Assembly: GCA_029844215.1 (NCBI GenBank)
Contig: CM056718.1
Span: 166,583,396-166,647,395, forward strand
From: Przewalskia tangutica
Lineage: Eukaryota; Streptophyta; Magnoliopsida; Solanales; Solanaceae
Direction of reading: 5' to 3'
Length of the DNA: 64,000 bases
Part shown: in pieces, positions 11,041 to 23,853 of the stretch
Numbering within the stretch: position 1 is the first letter of the stretch
Layout of the letters: every line of letters begins with the position of its first letter
Made by a program: the position numbers and the translations under genes
Notes under the pieces: model-generated
What the model was told of the DNA's origin: nothing
What the model saw: the letters and a program-made list of their open reading frames with translations, nothing else
Database searches by the model: none

Positions 11041-14000
11041 GGATCCGACAAATTCAAAATATTGGTAGACTTCCCGTTGGTTCAAATTATGCATATTGGA
11101 TTGTCTATGTTCTCATATCAAATTAATTGATGTTAGGACATGAATATCTATAATCCATGGGTATGTTGTATAAATGTAGCCGCCGGATGAGGAATGTGAC
11201 ATTCTTGTTAACACCCAAATCCAAATGGACGACGGAAGAAACCAATAATGCGAGCTACAACGAAAAAGCCTTAAATGCAATCTTTGGATGAGTTGATTTT
11301 TATATGGTCAATCTCATATAAGATGTTTACGGCTAAGGTACTTAGGAGACCTTACAAATGCATTGTAAAGGTAGCTCGAGTATTCAACGTACGAAGCTCC
11401 ACATGCTTATGAGCCGATATGAACATCTGAGGATGGAAGAAACGAAAGGCGTAAAATCCTATTTTGAAAAGTTGACTGACATTTTCAGATTGATAATGTT
11501 GGAATTAATGTCGTAACATTTGTGACAACATATTTCATATATGTGAATATGTTGGACAATATTCTGCCCAACATACCTTCTAATAAATGTCAAGTATTTG
11601 GTGTTTCCTTAACCAACACCCAACTTGTGGAAAAGACTCTTTGTTCTCTTCTTGAGAAGTTCAATAAAAAGATTTGTGTGATTGAAGAAGTTTGTGATGG
11701 TGCTAATGTTGTCTTTCTCTCTCAAAAAGTCATTTCGATAGTGAGGAAGATCAACGATGATAGTATTGAGTCTAAATCCAAAAGAGTATCAAAGTCAAAC
11801 ATTTAATCATGAGTCCACTAGATTTTCTTCAAATACACATAAAGGTAACTAAAAAAATTCAATTCGGATCATACCAAATTTGATCTCAAACAACTTGAGT
11901 CCGGACATGCATGCTCAAGATGGGGTCATTATGCTAATAAATGTATAAACACTCTTAGAAATTTGGTAAGAGTCAGTGAGTTTTTCTTAGTGATGATGAA
12001 GAATGAGATCCAGAATCAAAATCACAAGCAATGATTGTTGTTGTTTTCGAACAGTTTATGTTCAATAACGAAGATGTCATCGACAATGTTGTATCAACAT
12101 TTGTGGCAACATTTGTGGAAACATCAGCAACAACATATGCGGGAACATCTCTAAGGTATGAATATTTTTACTATCCAGATGTAAATTACTTTAGTGATTT
12201 TATTTCAACTAGTGAGGCCCTATGATTGGATCAAGTTGACTCTCAAGATGACATGATTAAGGAAGTAAAAAATCTTTGTAAAGTTTTATTCATTGAATCT
12301 GAGCAACGTGACTCAAAAGTCAAATCTTTAACTCGTGAGAATCATGGTTTAAAAGGCACAATTACCCATTACGTGATAGCACTTACCAAAAAGGATCTCT
12401 AATTTGGTAAGATTCGTGTAAAATTTGAATTCTGCCGTAGTCACTTTCTAGAAGCTCAACACGAGGATCTTAAAATTGGATGAAATTCTTTACTTTAGTA
12501 AGTCTTCATATGCAGGTATTGAGTATCAAAAATCTATTAAAATTGTTTATCCTAGTTTTGTTGATAAAAAAGAGAAAATCTTTTTTGTAAAGGAAAGATT
12601 GTCTTGTCTAAATCAAAGAATAATGTGAAGTATGTTGGTAGTTACTTAAACTTCCTTGGAAAGATAAGGACATACTATTTCAAACTTCAAAATTTTGTGA
12701 ACAATGTGTTGCCTAAAATGTCGTCTAAAATGTTGTCCAAACATTTCAGACAACATTCGAAGCTACATTTTTTAACAGAAAAGGAGAAAACATTCTAAGA
12801 GAGATTGGGTTCCCAAAATAGACTTAACTTGTAATATATATATTACAGCATTAAAGAACTAACATTACATGTTCTTGGTACTTTGATTGTGAGCATTCAT
12901 GCCACATGACAAGTATGAAAGGCTTTTATGAAGAAATAAGAGTCATTCAATAGAGGTCACATAACTTTTTGGAGGTGGGAGTAAGATCAAGATTATTGGG
13001 AAATGAACGCTGAATGTTCCTGATATACCAGCCTTGAAGAATGTACTTCATGTTGATGACTTAGTTTCTAACCTTCTTAGCATAAGTCAGCTTTGTGATG
13101 ATGATCTCAAGGTAAAACAGTCTCTTCTTAGCATAAGTCAGCTTTGTGATGATGATCTCAAGGTAAAACAGTCTCCGAAATTTGTATGAAAGATAAACAA
13201 ACACATATTGCCCTTAATGTTGCCCAACACGACAGACAACATTCAGGTATGTCTCTCTGTTTTCAGTTATTACATGTGGATCTAATGTATCCAATTGAAG
13301 TAGACAACCTACGGACATGGGATATTCCTTTGTTATTGTGGATGATTTTTCTAGGTACACATGAAAATATTTCTTTAAACGAAAAATCATTAACCTTTGA
13401 TATGTTTAAAACTTTACACTCTAGAATTATGAATCTGTTTTGTTCTCCTATTTTTTGGATTAGGTCCAATCATGGAAATGATTTTAAAAAACATTCTTTT
13501 GTAAAGGTTTGTGAAAAGAAAGAGACTTTTCCATGAATTTTATGCTCCCGAAACTCCTTAGTAGAATGGGGTAGCAGAAAGGACGAACAAAATATTGCAA
13601 GAAAGGAAAGAGTAATGTTAAGTTCTAAACAAATGTCAAAGAGTTTTTTATTTTATGGCAGAAGCCTTAAACACCACATCTCTAATAGAGTCTACTTAAG
13701 GCCAAATACTAAAATGACACCCTTTGAAATAATAATTGAGTTACTTTTATATCTATTTTGGGTGCATTTGTTACATCTTAAATGACATGTATCATTTGGC
13801 GAAGTTTGACTCTAAGAATGAGAAAGGAATTCTTATTGGCCATTCACAAAATAATCATACTTATCGGATATACAATCCTAGGACCAAAACCGTACAAAAG
13901 TTGGTCAATGTTATTTTTTGTGATCTTACTGATGTGACAGGTAAATCATCAGAAAACAGCATTGCGAATACAGTAGAAAAAAAGCAAATTGTAAAATCAG

Positions 14001-15560
14001 ATGTTGTCCCAAATGTTGTCACAACATCAGAGTCAACATCTGAACCACAAAAAGAGACCACAATGGTCGAAGTGGAGGAGTCCAGAACTGAAATGCAAGA
14101 TCAAGTAAGAAGAGACCCTCCATCAAGAATTAATAGGAACCATCCTTCAGACTATGTGATAGGGGGAGTTTGAGAAGAAATTATAACAAGAGAGAAAGAG
14201 TCAATCAACTACCAAGAGATGGTAAGGTATGTGTGTGTGTCTACCATATACCAACATGTTAGTCTTTCTTATTTCATAACTACTTTAGAATCAAAAATAT
14301 TTTGGAAGCACTAAAAGATGATTTTTGGATTTAAGCAATGCAAGAAAAACTTGAGCAACATTCTCGAAATGATATCTGAGATTCGGTTCCAAGTCTTAAC
14401 AATTCAAATGTTATTGGAACTAAATGGATCTTTAAAAATAAGTCAGACTAATCGAGAACTATAGGTCAAAATAAAGCTCGTCTAGTGGTTCAAGGCTATA
14501 CTCAGGTCAAAGGTATGGACTATGACGAAACATTTGCACATGTGACTAGAATTGAATCAATTAGACTTACCCTTGCTATTGATTGTTGTCTAAAAATTAT
14601 CTTGCACCAAATGGATGTTAAAAGTGCTTTCTTAAATAGTTTTTCTTGATAAGAAAGTCTATGTTAAACAAACTAAAGGATTTGAGGATCCTCACCACCC
14701 ATATAATGTATACAAGCCAAAAAATAAATAAAAATGATTTGTATAAGTTGAAACAAGCTCCTTGTGTGTAGAATCATCGTTTGATGAGACTTCTACTTGA
14801 TTTGGTTTTAGCCGTGATGAGTCTGATAGAATTTATTTATAAAACGTCATGGTGTAGATATTATCATCGCTCAAATTTATGTGGATGACATAGTTTTTGG
14901 CTCGACCTCACAGTCGTACCTTAAAACTTTTTGTCGAGGCTATGTGATCAACATTTGAGATGAGCATGATTGGGGAACTAACTTATTTCTTAGGCCTGCA
15001 GATAAAGCAAAGTGAAGATGGAACTTTCATCTCACAAACCAAATACGTCAAGAATCTAGTTAGAAGATTTGAATTGGAGAATACTAAACATATGAAAAAC
15101 TCCAATGGACTTCTCGCAAAAAGGTATGTAAAGACGATGTTGGCGAAGATGTTGACTCAACATTGTACCAATCCATGATAGGTAGTCTTTTGTATCTTAC
15201 TACTAGTCGTCCAACATCACGTTTAGTGTATTTTTGTGTGTATGTGTTCAAGCATGTCCCAAAATATTCCACTTAAATGTCGTGAAACGTATTATTTGAT
15301 ATGTTGTTGGCACATATGAGTTGAAAATTTTGGTATTCCAATGACACTTATCCTAACTTAATAGGATTTAGTGACATGGATTGGGCCGGAGATGTGAATG
15401 ATAGGAAGAATATAAGTAGAGGATATTGTTTACCTTGTCAACAATCGTATTTATTTGATATACGACATTTTTACCACGACTCTAGATCATGAGAGATTTT
15501 CTAGTTTGAAAAAAAAAATCTTGGTCTGTGTTTTAAATAAGCCTGTTTTTGGTAGATGTT
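11041..15560 (+). pseudogene. Decayed copia gag-pol
   Basis: The start near 11041 (atggatccgacaaattc) fits a gag initiation. Integrase remnants appear around 13550-13620 (NGVAERTNK-like). Reverse transcriptase lies at about 14400-15120: TKWIFKNK, ARLVVQGYTQ, LHQMDVKSAFLN, then a shifted frame with GELTYFLGLQIKQ. RNase H-like sequence follows (SMIGSLLYLTTSRP, DMDWAGD) to about 15480. Stops and frameshifts occur in every domain, so no functional polyprotein can be made. The longest intact pieces are 11522-11806, 13186-13536 and 13736-14173. Confidence 0.85.
13073..13174 (+). repeat. 51-bp exact tandem duplication in the copia frame
   Basis: Two back-to-back copies start with cttcttagcataagtcagct (13073-13123 and 13124-13174). 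The unit is 17 codons long, so frame would be kept. It lies in the protease-to-integrase segment (LLSISQLCDDDLKVKQS-like). Confidence 0.95.
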
Positions 15561-17028
15561 GCCTGAAAATGTTGCACAACATTCTGGACGACATTTACTG
15601 GTTTGTCAATATACTCAGGCGATGTTACAGTATTGTGCATGCATTTGGTCATTCAAGTATGATGCTACAAGAACAACAACTGAAATATGATATTGTTCTC
15701 TGCGATAGTGTATATAAATTATATATATATATATCATAAAAAGGGAGTATCAAAAGTAGGCAAATCCTCGATTAAAGATTTGGCAATGTTGAAAATAAAA
15801 AAATAAAAGAGCAAAGCTCTAAATTGGTACTGTTTCTATTGTATAGGAATATCATGTGCTTAAAAGAAGGTTGAAAATACCTCAAAAATTATTTTCATTT
15901 TTTTAAAGACATAATGTATTTTGCATATGTTTAACTAAGTTTGATTAATGACACGATGGAAAATGTTACATTGGTCCAGAGATCAAACTCATAGGGAAAT
16001 ATGCAGAATGTGTCTAATGTTAATGTCAAATCTAGAAGTTCACGTGGTGTCATAAAACTTGTGTTGCCTAAAATGTCTGACAACATCACAATCTAATATA
16101 TTGATTGTTCTTTCAGAAAATTACTTTTCTGTTGTTTATCATGCATTATTTATTCCTGTGTATTTTTTAAATTTAAACCACTAACCTCAAATCCCGTTTA
16201 ATACTGGACAATTTTTATTTTTTTCAAAAATCAGTTTTATGTCGTTAATTTCTTAATTTGAGGAGTGTAGAATCCTAATTAATCTACACTACCTACTTTT
16301 TGGGAAACATTATTGCGAGTTGCTTAAAAAATATTGTATTGTATATAATACTCCTCTTGTTTGTTTTTTTTCATGTCATTTCAAGAATTTTCCCGAAAAA
16401 AAATAATATATTTTTTCTAAATTAAAAAAAGGAAGAAGGAAGAATCATCTCCTCAGATTGTTGTCTATCTATCCGCTTAACTCATCATCATTTCACACTC
16501 CAATCATGGATGGTTGTTATATATATATATTGTATGTGAGATGTTATATTGGTCCAAATGTCAAATATATATTATATATATATATAAACATATCCTGATT
16601 AATTCCCAAAATCCCCTCCTACATATTCACCAATAGAATACTTCTCCAATGTCAACACAAATGTCAAACACCACTCTATCCAATGAACATTAGCCATTTG
16701 TCGAATACGAAGAACTCAAGCTCAATATCTCTCAACAAACTGGACAATCGTCTTCCTCTAGGATAGAAACATTGATTTGACCTGGAAAAATGTAACAGAA
16801 AATGACGATGTGCCAGAAATGTTATCAACGATCTAGGCAACACTGACTCAGGACAGTTCACATTGTTTTCAGAGTCAAGAGTTCATTTCATGATACTGCT
16901 TTCTCCACACAAAAAAGGGGAGAAAATGTTGCTATATATGCAGAAAGTTATCTATGTAGGGGAAGGAAGCTGAAGTTGTACAAGCTCTACTATACATGAG
17001 AAACTACTGTGCATAGGGAGACTGCTAC

Positions 17029-17695
17029 TAGGGCTGTTAGCGGTCCGGATACTCCCTGTAATTACCGGAGAACCGGACCGGTAAATCCGGACCGAAACCT
17101 TAACAGTCCGGATACGAGTACCAAAAAAATACCCGTACCGATAAGGAGCCGGACCGATAACCCGGTAAAATACCCGGTAACACCCCCACCCACCCAGTCC
17201 CCCTCCAGCCAGCCCCTCAGGCAGTCCCGCTCCTGCCAACTCTAATTAGTTGTAAATTAATGAAACTTTAAATGGTCATAACTTTGCGCTCGGAAGTCCG
17301 TTTGACCTAATGTTTTTTTTGATTTAGCGTATTTTTTTGAGATAGGGCCGGACAAACAGCTAATGCAGTTTGGAGTAGCCGATTTCTCAAAAAACATCCG
17401 TCTTGCCAATCAATTTTACTTTTACCCCAAATTGTTACAAATTGTCCATTTTCAAATCTAAATATCTCGCGCTATACAATATATTTCAACGTAAAAATTT
17501 CGTGATAATGTGTCCGAGAATGTCAATTTCAGTATTGAAAATTCAATTTAAATAAAAAAAAATCGGCTCGATCTAGAAAACTCTTACCGATCCGGACCGA
17601 GAACCGGGCAGATAAGGTTTCGGTCCGGGACCGAATCTTGTTCCAGGACCGAAACCTTATCGGTCCGGGACCGGTCCGGACCGATAACACCACTA
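17029..17695. mobile_element. Non-autonomous hAT transposon
   Basis: Inverted ends tagggctgttagcggtccgg and ccggaccgataacaccacta, flanked by the exact 8-bp duplication actgctac (17021-17028 and 17696-17703). The 8-bp duplication and TAGGGCTG-type end are hAT features. The subterminal regions are dense in ccgga/tccgg repeats, probable transposase binding sites by analogy with other hATs. Short GC-rich frames inside are by-products of these repeats. Confidence 0.9.
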
Positions 17696-17719
17696 ACTGC
17701 TACTACTGGTGCTGCTTCT

Positions 17720-19114
17720 TGATCGGTGTATTTTATATACACTTTTGAGTCATTTTTAGTTAGTATTTTACTCATTTTGTTTGTGTTTAGTATAGTATTA
17801 GGTGTGTTTTTCTTCCTTTTGTGTCACAACGGTCAAAATGGAGAAATGGCGAAAAGAAGAGAAAATGAGCTTATTTGAGATGGAATTGCACACAAAAAGG
17901 GCCAAGAAATGAAGTCTAAGAAGTTCCGGGAAGTATAGAAGAAATCAGACGAAGTCCGGACGAAAACAGAACACGGAAACGAGCAAACTGCCAGAAAACG
18001 TCACCGGCGCCGCGACGCCCAATGTTCTGCGGGTTCGGATTTGCTGTAGTAATTTCAGCGCCGTGGCGCCGGACAGCAGGGCTACGGCGCCGACGCGAGA
18101 TTTTTGACGTTCTGGGCCTAATTTGACACGTTTTCAGGGTCCAAAAGGGATAACTTTTCCTACATACAAAACCTATATAATCCCTAAAAAACCCTGCTCA
18201 TTATTCCAGACCTCCATATACCTCCTAAATACCTCCATAGACCTCTTCATACCCTAATTTCACCACATTCCATTTTGTAAATATTTCACAACACAATCTT
18301 TGGATGCTAGAAGGCTTGGAGACTTGTTCTTGAGTATTTTTCTTTCTCTTTTGCCTTGTTTATTTCAGTTCATATTGGAGATTGTATTAGTTCTTAGCGT
18401 GACTATGGCTAGGAGCTAATTACATTATTTAGGGCTTTCCATTCGAATCGCTTGAACCTTGTCTTTATGATTTAGTGCATTAATTTTGGTTTCTTCTTCA
18501 TTATAGTTGAAATTTATTCAATAATTGTTTTGATTGCTTGGTAATTAATTGACCACTAGTTATCATCACATATATGATTTCAAATCGAAATCCGAAAGGG
18601 GAGATTCTGAATATGCTATAGTTGAATAAACATAGGTTAAAATCGTGGACGAAAGTACCCCGATACTTGTGTAGCATAATAGGTTATTGTTCTTAATCTT
18701 CATTTGTGGTAAATCCTATCATAGAAAGATAGAAGGGTTCTGCATCGGGGTCGAGTGTTTATATATCCTAACCAGAATATAAAACGGTCTAGTTAACCTG
18801 CTATCTCAACATAGAAGAAGAACTTTTATAGATGCATTAAGGATTAAAGCGAGTGGATAGTTGAGGAGATTGGAAGCCCTATTTCCATCATAACTGATTT
18901 AAATCAAAGTATTTTCATCTTTAGTTTATTGTCTGCATTAGTTTCAATTATTAGTCTAAAAATCCAACAACTTTACGTTCATCAAATAGATGTCATATAA
19001 TAGATAACCGGTACTTGAAAACCAGTCTCTGAGGACGATATTCGGTCTTACCTAGACTATATTACTTGTAACGATACGTACACTTGCGTTAAGCGTGTGG
19101 ATAAATCGCTATCA
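17720..19114 (+). mobile_element. Gypsy solo LTR inside the copia element
   Basis: tgatcggtgtatttt...aaatcgctatca, 1395 bp, flanked by exact cttct (17715-17719 and 19115-19119). No internal gypsy sequence is present, so this is a solo LTR left by LTR-LTR recombination. It is homologous to the LTR at 53915-55164 (shared gagtcatttttagttagtat, agtaccccgatacttgtgta, gatacgtacacttgcgt). A TATA-like cctatataatccc lies near 18171. Confidence 0.9.
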
Positions 19115-19674
19115 CTTCTCAGAATGATGATGATATTGCTGAATAAAGCGCAAGAGGGGAATTGATGATGTTGAACCTAAACTGTTCATGTTTGGTTAAT
19201 GTGAGTTTTGTGAAGAAAGACAAAAAAAAGGAGATTGTTAATGTTGAAATTAGTGCTGTAACATTTGTAACAACATATCTACATACATGTAGGAGATATA
19301 TTGGGACAAATGTTATGCAACACTTTGACCAACATTTCTTCTAAACTGGTTTTGTCTTACTTCACACTGATGGATATTGATATGTGTGGACTATGAGACA
19401 ATTCTATTTTTAGTCTGTAAATATATTTGTATATATTTTATTTGTGGATGACGTATGAATATTAGTCTTTGACTTCTTACAACCATGTTGTATGTGAGTC
19501 GTGACTAATAGACATATGTTTTTACTAACCCAAATTACAATACAATACTTGAAACTGCAGGTTGAGGGGGAGCATGACTACAATCTTGCTGAATTTGGAA
19601 TGTTATGAGAAACATTTACAATCAGTCGTATCCTAGACATTTTTAGGTTTGTATGGAGTTTTGTGAAGAAAGAC

Positions 19675-19688
19675 AAAAAGGAGGAGAT
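19675..19688 (+). other. Polypurine tract of copia element
   Basis: aaaaaggaggagat directly precedes the 3' LTR. A similar purine run (acaaaaaaaaggagattgtt) occurs at about 19222 in a segment resembling the LTR junction, an apparent internal duplicate. Confidence 0.8.
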
Positions 19689-20567
19689 TGTTGATGTTGT
19701 GTGAGTGTTGTCTCCGGTGTTGCCGCAACATCTTACCCAACATCTTTGGAAACGATTTTGCCTATTCTTTCGGCCAAAACAGTGTTTGTTACTGTGAGTT
19801 AAAAATACCCTAGGCAAGCTGAATACAGAGCTGTGTTTAAAACGTGGAAATTGAAGGAGTCAAGCTTGAAATCGAAGCAACTTGAAGACCAAGTCAAAGT
19901 TGTTGAGAAATTCATGGAGGAAGAATCGGTCCAAGCTGCAGCCTTCTTTCTCTCAACTTTCACAACCAACCAGCGAGAGTTTCAACGAAGTTCCACACTA
20001 TAAATAGAGGAGAAACTTCAGAGTATTGATATCCAGAATCAAAATGTAAAAATACCAAGAGAGCTCTCGGCATTTCTCTTCAGAAATCTGGATCAACACC
20101 TTAGCCTAAGCCCTAAAGTAGTATAACAACATTTATCCCACGTTACGATTGCTATCTCTATTCTAGATTAAGCTCAATATAAATGCAATTGTAATGAAGA
20201 TGTTGTATTTGTCTTTTTAGACCTTTTGACTTTAGGCTGAATTCATCTGCGACTTCACTTTTGTTTGTAATTTCTTTTTCGTTTGTATTGCTCAATTTGT
20301 AAAAAGAAATTCATTTATAATTGTATATAATATATACAATTCTTTTGGTCATCGATCATCAAGGGATATTAATATATACCCTTGAAAATATAAACATTTG
20401 TGTGTTTTAATTTTCCGCTGCATTTACTCTAAGGTTTATTCTGTTTTTATCATGTGTTGGCAGAAATGTTGTCACAACATTGTATGCAACATTAGAAACT
20501 GTTTCAGCATTTAATTTTGAATTTAATCTTGCTTTTACTTGCTGATCCGTAGCCCCGGACCCCAACA
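19689..20567 (+). repeat. 3' LTR of copia element
   Basis: An 879-bp direct repeat of the 5' LTR, with the same termini and TATA-like region. The two LTRs differ by scattered substitutions and several indels, so the insertion is not recent. The flank begins with the duplicated atctc. Confidence 0.92.
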
Positions 20568-20572
20568 ATCTC

Positions 20573-21187
20573 AACCTGCTCAAAATTTTAATAACGATAT
20601 AGCTTAGGGTGTTTATTTTATCTGAATAGAAGAAGTTAGAGAAAACGAGCAAAAACTATGAAAGTATCGCAAGAAAAACTGCTCATGTAAATTGAGTTGG
20701 AACACCTAAAATTAGATTAGTAGTGTTCTAAAGGTGTTGACACGTAGTTAGCTTTGTTTTCTCTGGATATCTAGTTGTGTATGGCTTAGCTTTAATTTGT
20801 AGTTCTCTCACTGAATACATGTTGTTGTAGATTAAGCACTGATGCAATTATTATCCCATAATTAACCCGTGATAGCGACAACATGAGCACAATGTGTACT
20901 ACGTATTATTTAGTCATCTTTACCAATCACCATATAGCCATAGTCGTTAACTATAATCGCATAACTATTATCATTATATTATAAAATAATAAAACTAGAA
21001 GAAGAATATTGCGGAGAAAGAGAGAAAAGTTTTTTATTTCTCTAAAGAATGTAAATACAATTAAGAAAACATCTCTATTTATAATAGAAAACTGACTTGG
21101 TCCCAAAGTTACTAACTCTAACTTTCCTTGTAGAGATAGACATTCACAATAATAAATAGTATTTATAACACCCCTCTTGAATGTCTA
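20573..21187. other. Intergenic with a truncated LTR-like fragment
   Basis: From about 20985 to 21187 the minus strand reads like a copia LTR piece (gaggggtgttataaatac, then ctattataaatagagatg and tttctccgcaatattcttct). It is cut at the point where the chromovirus LTR begins. The rest (20573-20980) contains no recognised gene. Confidence 0.5.
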
Positions 21188-21680
21188 TGTAACGACCCGT
21201 TTGGTCGTTTAACACTTTAAAACTACGAAAAGGGTATGTGACTATAGGATATTTAGTATATGCTTTAATAGATGATATGATGCAGAATTTTAATTAAATA
21301 AGTGAGTGGGTCAAACCCACTACCCTGTTTGGTAGGGCAAAAACACAGAAAAAGAAAAGAAGGGGAGGGGGAGGCCGGCAGAAAGGGAAATGAAAAGAAA
21401 AGGGAAGGGGGGGGGGGGGGGGAGATAAGAAACGCATCAGCAGCCAGAGGAAGGAGGGAGAGAAAAAGAAAAGAAAGAAAACGCTAGTAACTAGACGATG
21501 AGGAAGTGCTCAATTAAGTTTATGTTAGATTCTATGTTATATGGTTGAGTTAATCTATTTATGATCCTTATAATAATGTGTGGTAAAACGAACTCAAATT
21601 TCAAAGAGGTCATTACACGGAAATTTCACAATCCCCTTGAATAGAGAACTTGAGGGATTTATCATGGCATAATGATTACA

Positions 21681-22030
21681 ACAGCATATAAAACGTGAAA
21701 ACTGTACAAATCCGTAAGGAATATAAAAGTATGTGCTGAACAAAAGTTGTAGATTACTCTGTTCCCGTTAGTTTGAGACCTTACAAAGATAAATCCGACT
21801 TAAGGTTTGAAAGTTATGATTGTTTAAAGTTTCTGCCTCGAATCAATCGAAATCCAGACGAGCAGCATGTAAAACGTGAAAACTGTACAAATCCGTAAAG
21901 AATATAAAAGTATGTGCTGAATAAAAGTTGTAGAGTTCTCTGTTCTCATCAGTTTGAGACCTTGCGGAGATAAATCCGACTTATGGTTTGAAAGTTATGG
22001 CTGTTTAAAGTTTCTGCCTTATTTTACAAA
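21681..22030 (+). repeat. 181-bp tandem duplication in chromovirus LTR
   Basis: The segment with aaacgtgaaaactgtacaaa, gtttgagacctt and aaagtttctgcct occurs twice, the starts 181 bp apart (21691 and 21872). The copies differ by scattered substitutions. Confidence 0.9.
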
Positions 22031-22782
22031 AATCTGGCGACACATATTTCATAGAATTGTTTCTTTCGTAAATTTTCACCAGCTACACTAAGTACTGTCA
22101 TATGGGATTCGGCATACTAAGAGATCCTAGTGTTGCCTTCGATGTGGTACAATAAACACCCTATTTGGAGTTACGAATGTAATGATTATATCCTTTACAA
22201 GCGGGAGATACGAGAAAGTTGAAAGAAAGAAATATTATTTGAATTTTCTAAAGTTATGTTAATATTTTTATATGAGTATGAGTTTAGTCATACAATTGAA
22301 ATGGTAAAGATCTTGTTAACATAAGTATAACAATATGGGTGTCCTTAGATTCGTATTATAACGTAGTTAACATATTTTCTAGATTTTAAGCGTTCAGAGG
22401 CTCTACGCAAAGGGAATACATTAGTTTGATTGTTCGTGGCACCCGCTCGGCATTGAGGTAGGTTACGATCTACTTTAGATAGACTCTGATTAGAGAATCG
22501 TATGTAGTTGTAGGAAGTGACATGATAGCATGATAGAACATCGGTAGGACCGCGATACCGAAGGGGTTTGTCGCTATATGCGTTATTTTTCTGTGATTGT
22601 CACCTGATTGTATCTCCGTCGCATACTAGCTCATTTGTCACGTGAAAATAAATGAATTGTAATCTTGATAATTGGACATAGGACAGTGATATGATTTGTA
22701 CTTGTCGATTGTATATTAGTGATATGTATTGACTGATATCATGCCTGACATACTTTCTATATTATTTTGTGATGTTGGTGAA

Positions 22783-22928
22783 GAGAGTGATTGAGTGACT
22801 CCGAGGTCTTTGCCGGAGATTGAGTGGCTCCGAGGTCTTTGCCGGAGATTGAGAGTGATTGAGTGACTCCGAGGTCTTTGTCGGAGATTGAGAGCGATTG
22901 ATAGCCTCCGAGGTTTATGCCGGAGAGC
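22783..22928 (+). repeat. Minisatellite in chromovirus LTR
   Basis: Four units built on ctccgaggtctttgccggag, separated by attgag-type spacers of unequal length; the last unit is the most diverged (gaggtttatgccggag). Confidence 0.92.
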
Positions 22929-23634
22929 ACGAGTGGTACATGGACTTCGCGGGTACCCCATGGGTCATGGCTAGAGGCGCTGCCTTAGCATGTGTGTACG
23001 AGAGTGAAGTGAGAGAGGTGACTATTGTATTGCATTGTATGCATTTGCTCGTATATTTGACTGATCATCTAGTGAATTTTATCTGTCCTGGCTGTATCAT
23101 GATTTCTTTACATTCTACTTGTATATGATATGTGACCATACATGATTGCTCTATGTGCTACTTGTTGGTTTCAACTTCTTCATACGTTATCTAATCATTG
23201 TTGGCCTATGATGCTTACCGGTACTAGTGTTGTACTGATACTACTCTTGCTGCACTTTTGTTGAGTGCAGAGTACGAGTCAGGTTCCAACTCTACGCCCC
23301 GTGGCTAATCCGCGATGTGGACATCTTCCAGTCATTCAGGGTGAGCTACTTGGTCGTACGTGGCCCCTGAAGGGCTTATTAGTTAATTCCATTTTTCTTT
23401 GGTTATTTACAGACAATATGTAGCCTTCGGGTATTTTTCGGACTTCTATTTCAGACCATGTTTAGTGCTCTGTACCCTTTTGACCAGATTTTGGAAAATT
23501 AAGTGTTTAAGACTTATAACTTCTTTTTCTTTATTTATTTTCCGCTGATTTAACTTGTTAATGAGAACGTGGTTCGCCTACCCTGGGGAATAGGGTAGGT
23601 GCCATCACGACTCTTGAGTTGGGTCGTGAAAAAT

Positions 23635-23646
23635 TGGTATCAGAGC
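23635..23646 (+). other. Chromovirus primer-binding site
   Basis: tggtatcagagc follows the LTR end after three bases; complementary to initiator tRNA-Met. Confidence 0.88.
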
Positions 23647-23853
23647 TTTAGGTTAATTGGTCTAATGAGTACAAGAACAATGTCTAGTAGAGTCTTGCGG
23701 ATTGGTACGCATACGTCTGTACCCATCCTCGAGATGCTATAGGACATTTTTTCTCTTTTCGTGCTAGTTCAATCCTATTGGTATCTGGTTCATTCTTTTC
23801 GTGCGAGATTATTCAGATTGGTATCTTAAAATCATTTTTATGTTCTCTCACAT

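Larger units (their letters stand above)
10039..20567 (+). mobile_element. Ty1-copia retrotransposon, decayed, with nested insertions
   Basis: Both LTRs run tgttgatg...cccaaca and the flanks carry an exact 5-bp duplication atctc (10034-10038 and 20568-20572). A primer-binding site TGGTATCAGAGCC complementary to initiator tRNA-Met follows the left LTR. Integrase precedes reverse transcriptase, the copia order. The frame is broken by many stops and shifts. Two insertions sit in the 3' non-coding part: an hAT at 17029-17695 and a gypsy solo LTR at 17720-19114. Without them the element is about 8.4 kb. A long region between RNase H and the polypurine tract has no recognised protein, as in some Maximus/SIRE-like elements; that lineage is only a guess. 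Confidence 0.93.
21188..23631 (+). mobile_element. Chromovirus (Ty3-gypsy) 5' LTR
   Basis: Begins tgtaacgacccgtttggtcg and ends gggtcgtgaaa, immediately before a tRNA-Met primer-binding site. This terminus pair is typical of Tekay/Del chromoviruses in Solanaceae; the expected final ...gtgaca has one substitution. The LTR is about 2.44 kb and contains a purine-rich stretch and two tandem-repeat blocks. No matching 3' LTR is seen, so the element is truncated on the right. Confidence 0.85.

Noticed and set aside
17009..17245. Proline-rich frames on both strands
   Set aside because: They span the end of the non-autonomous hAT with its ccgga repeats; no protein family matches.
22783..22928. Repeated ctccgagg units resembling an array with spacers
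   Set aside because: The spacers are themselves repeats, and the block belongs to a chromovirus LTR minisatellite.
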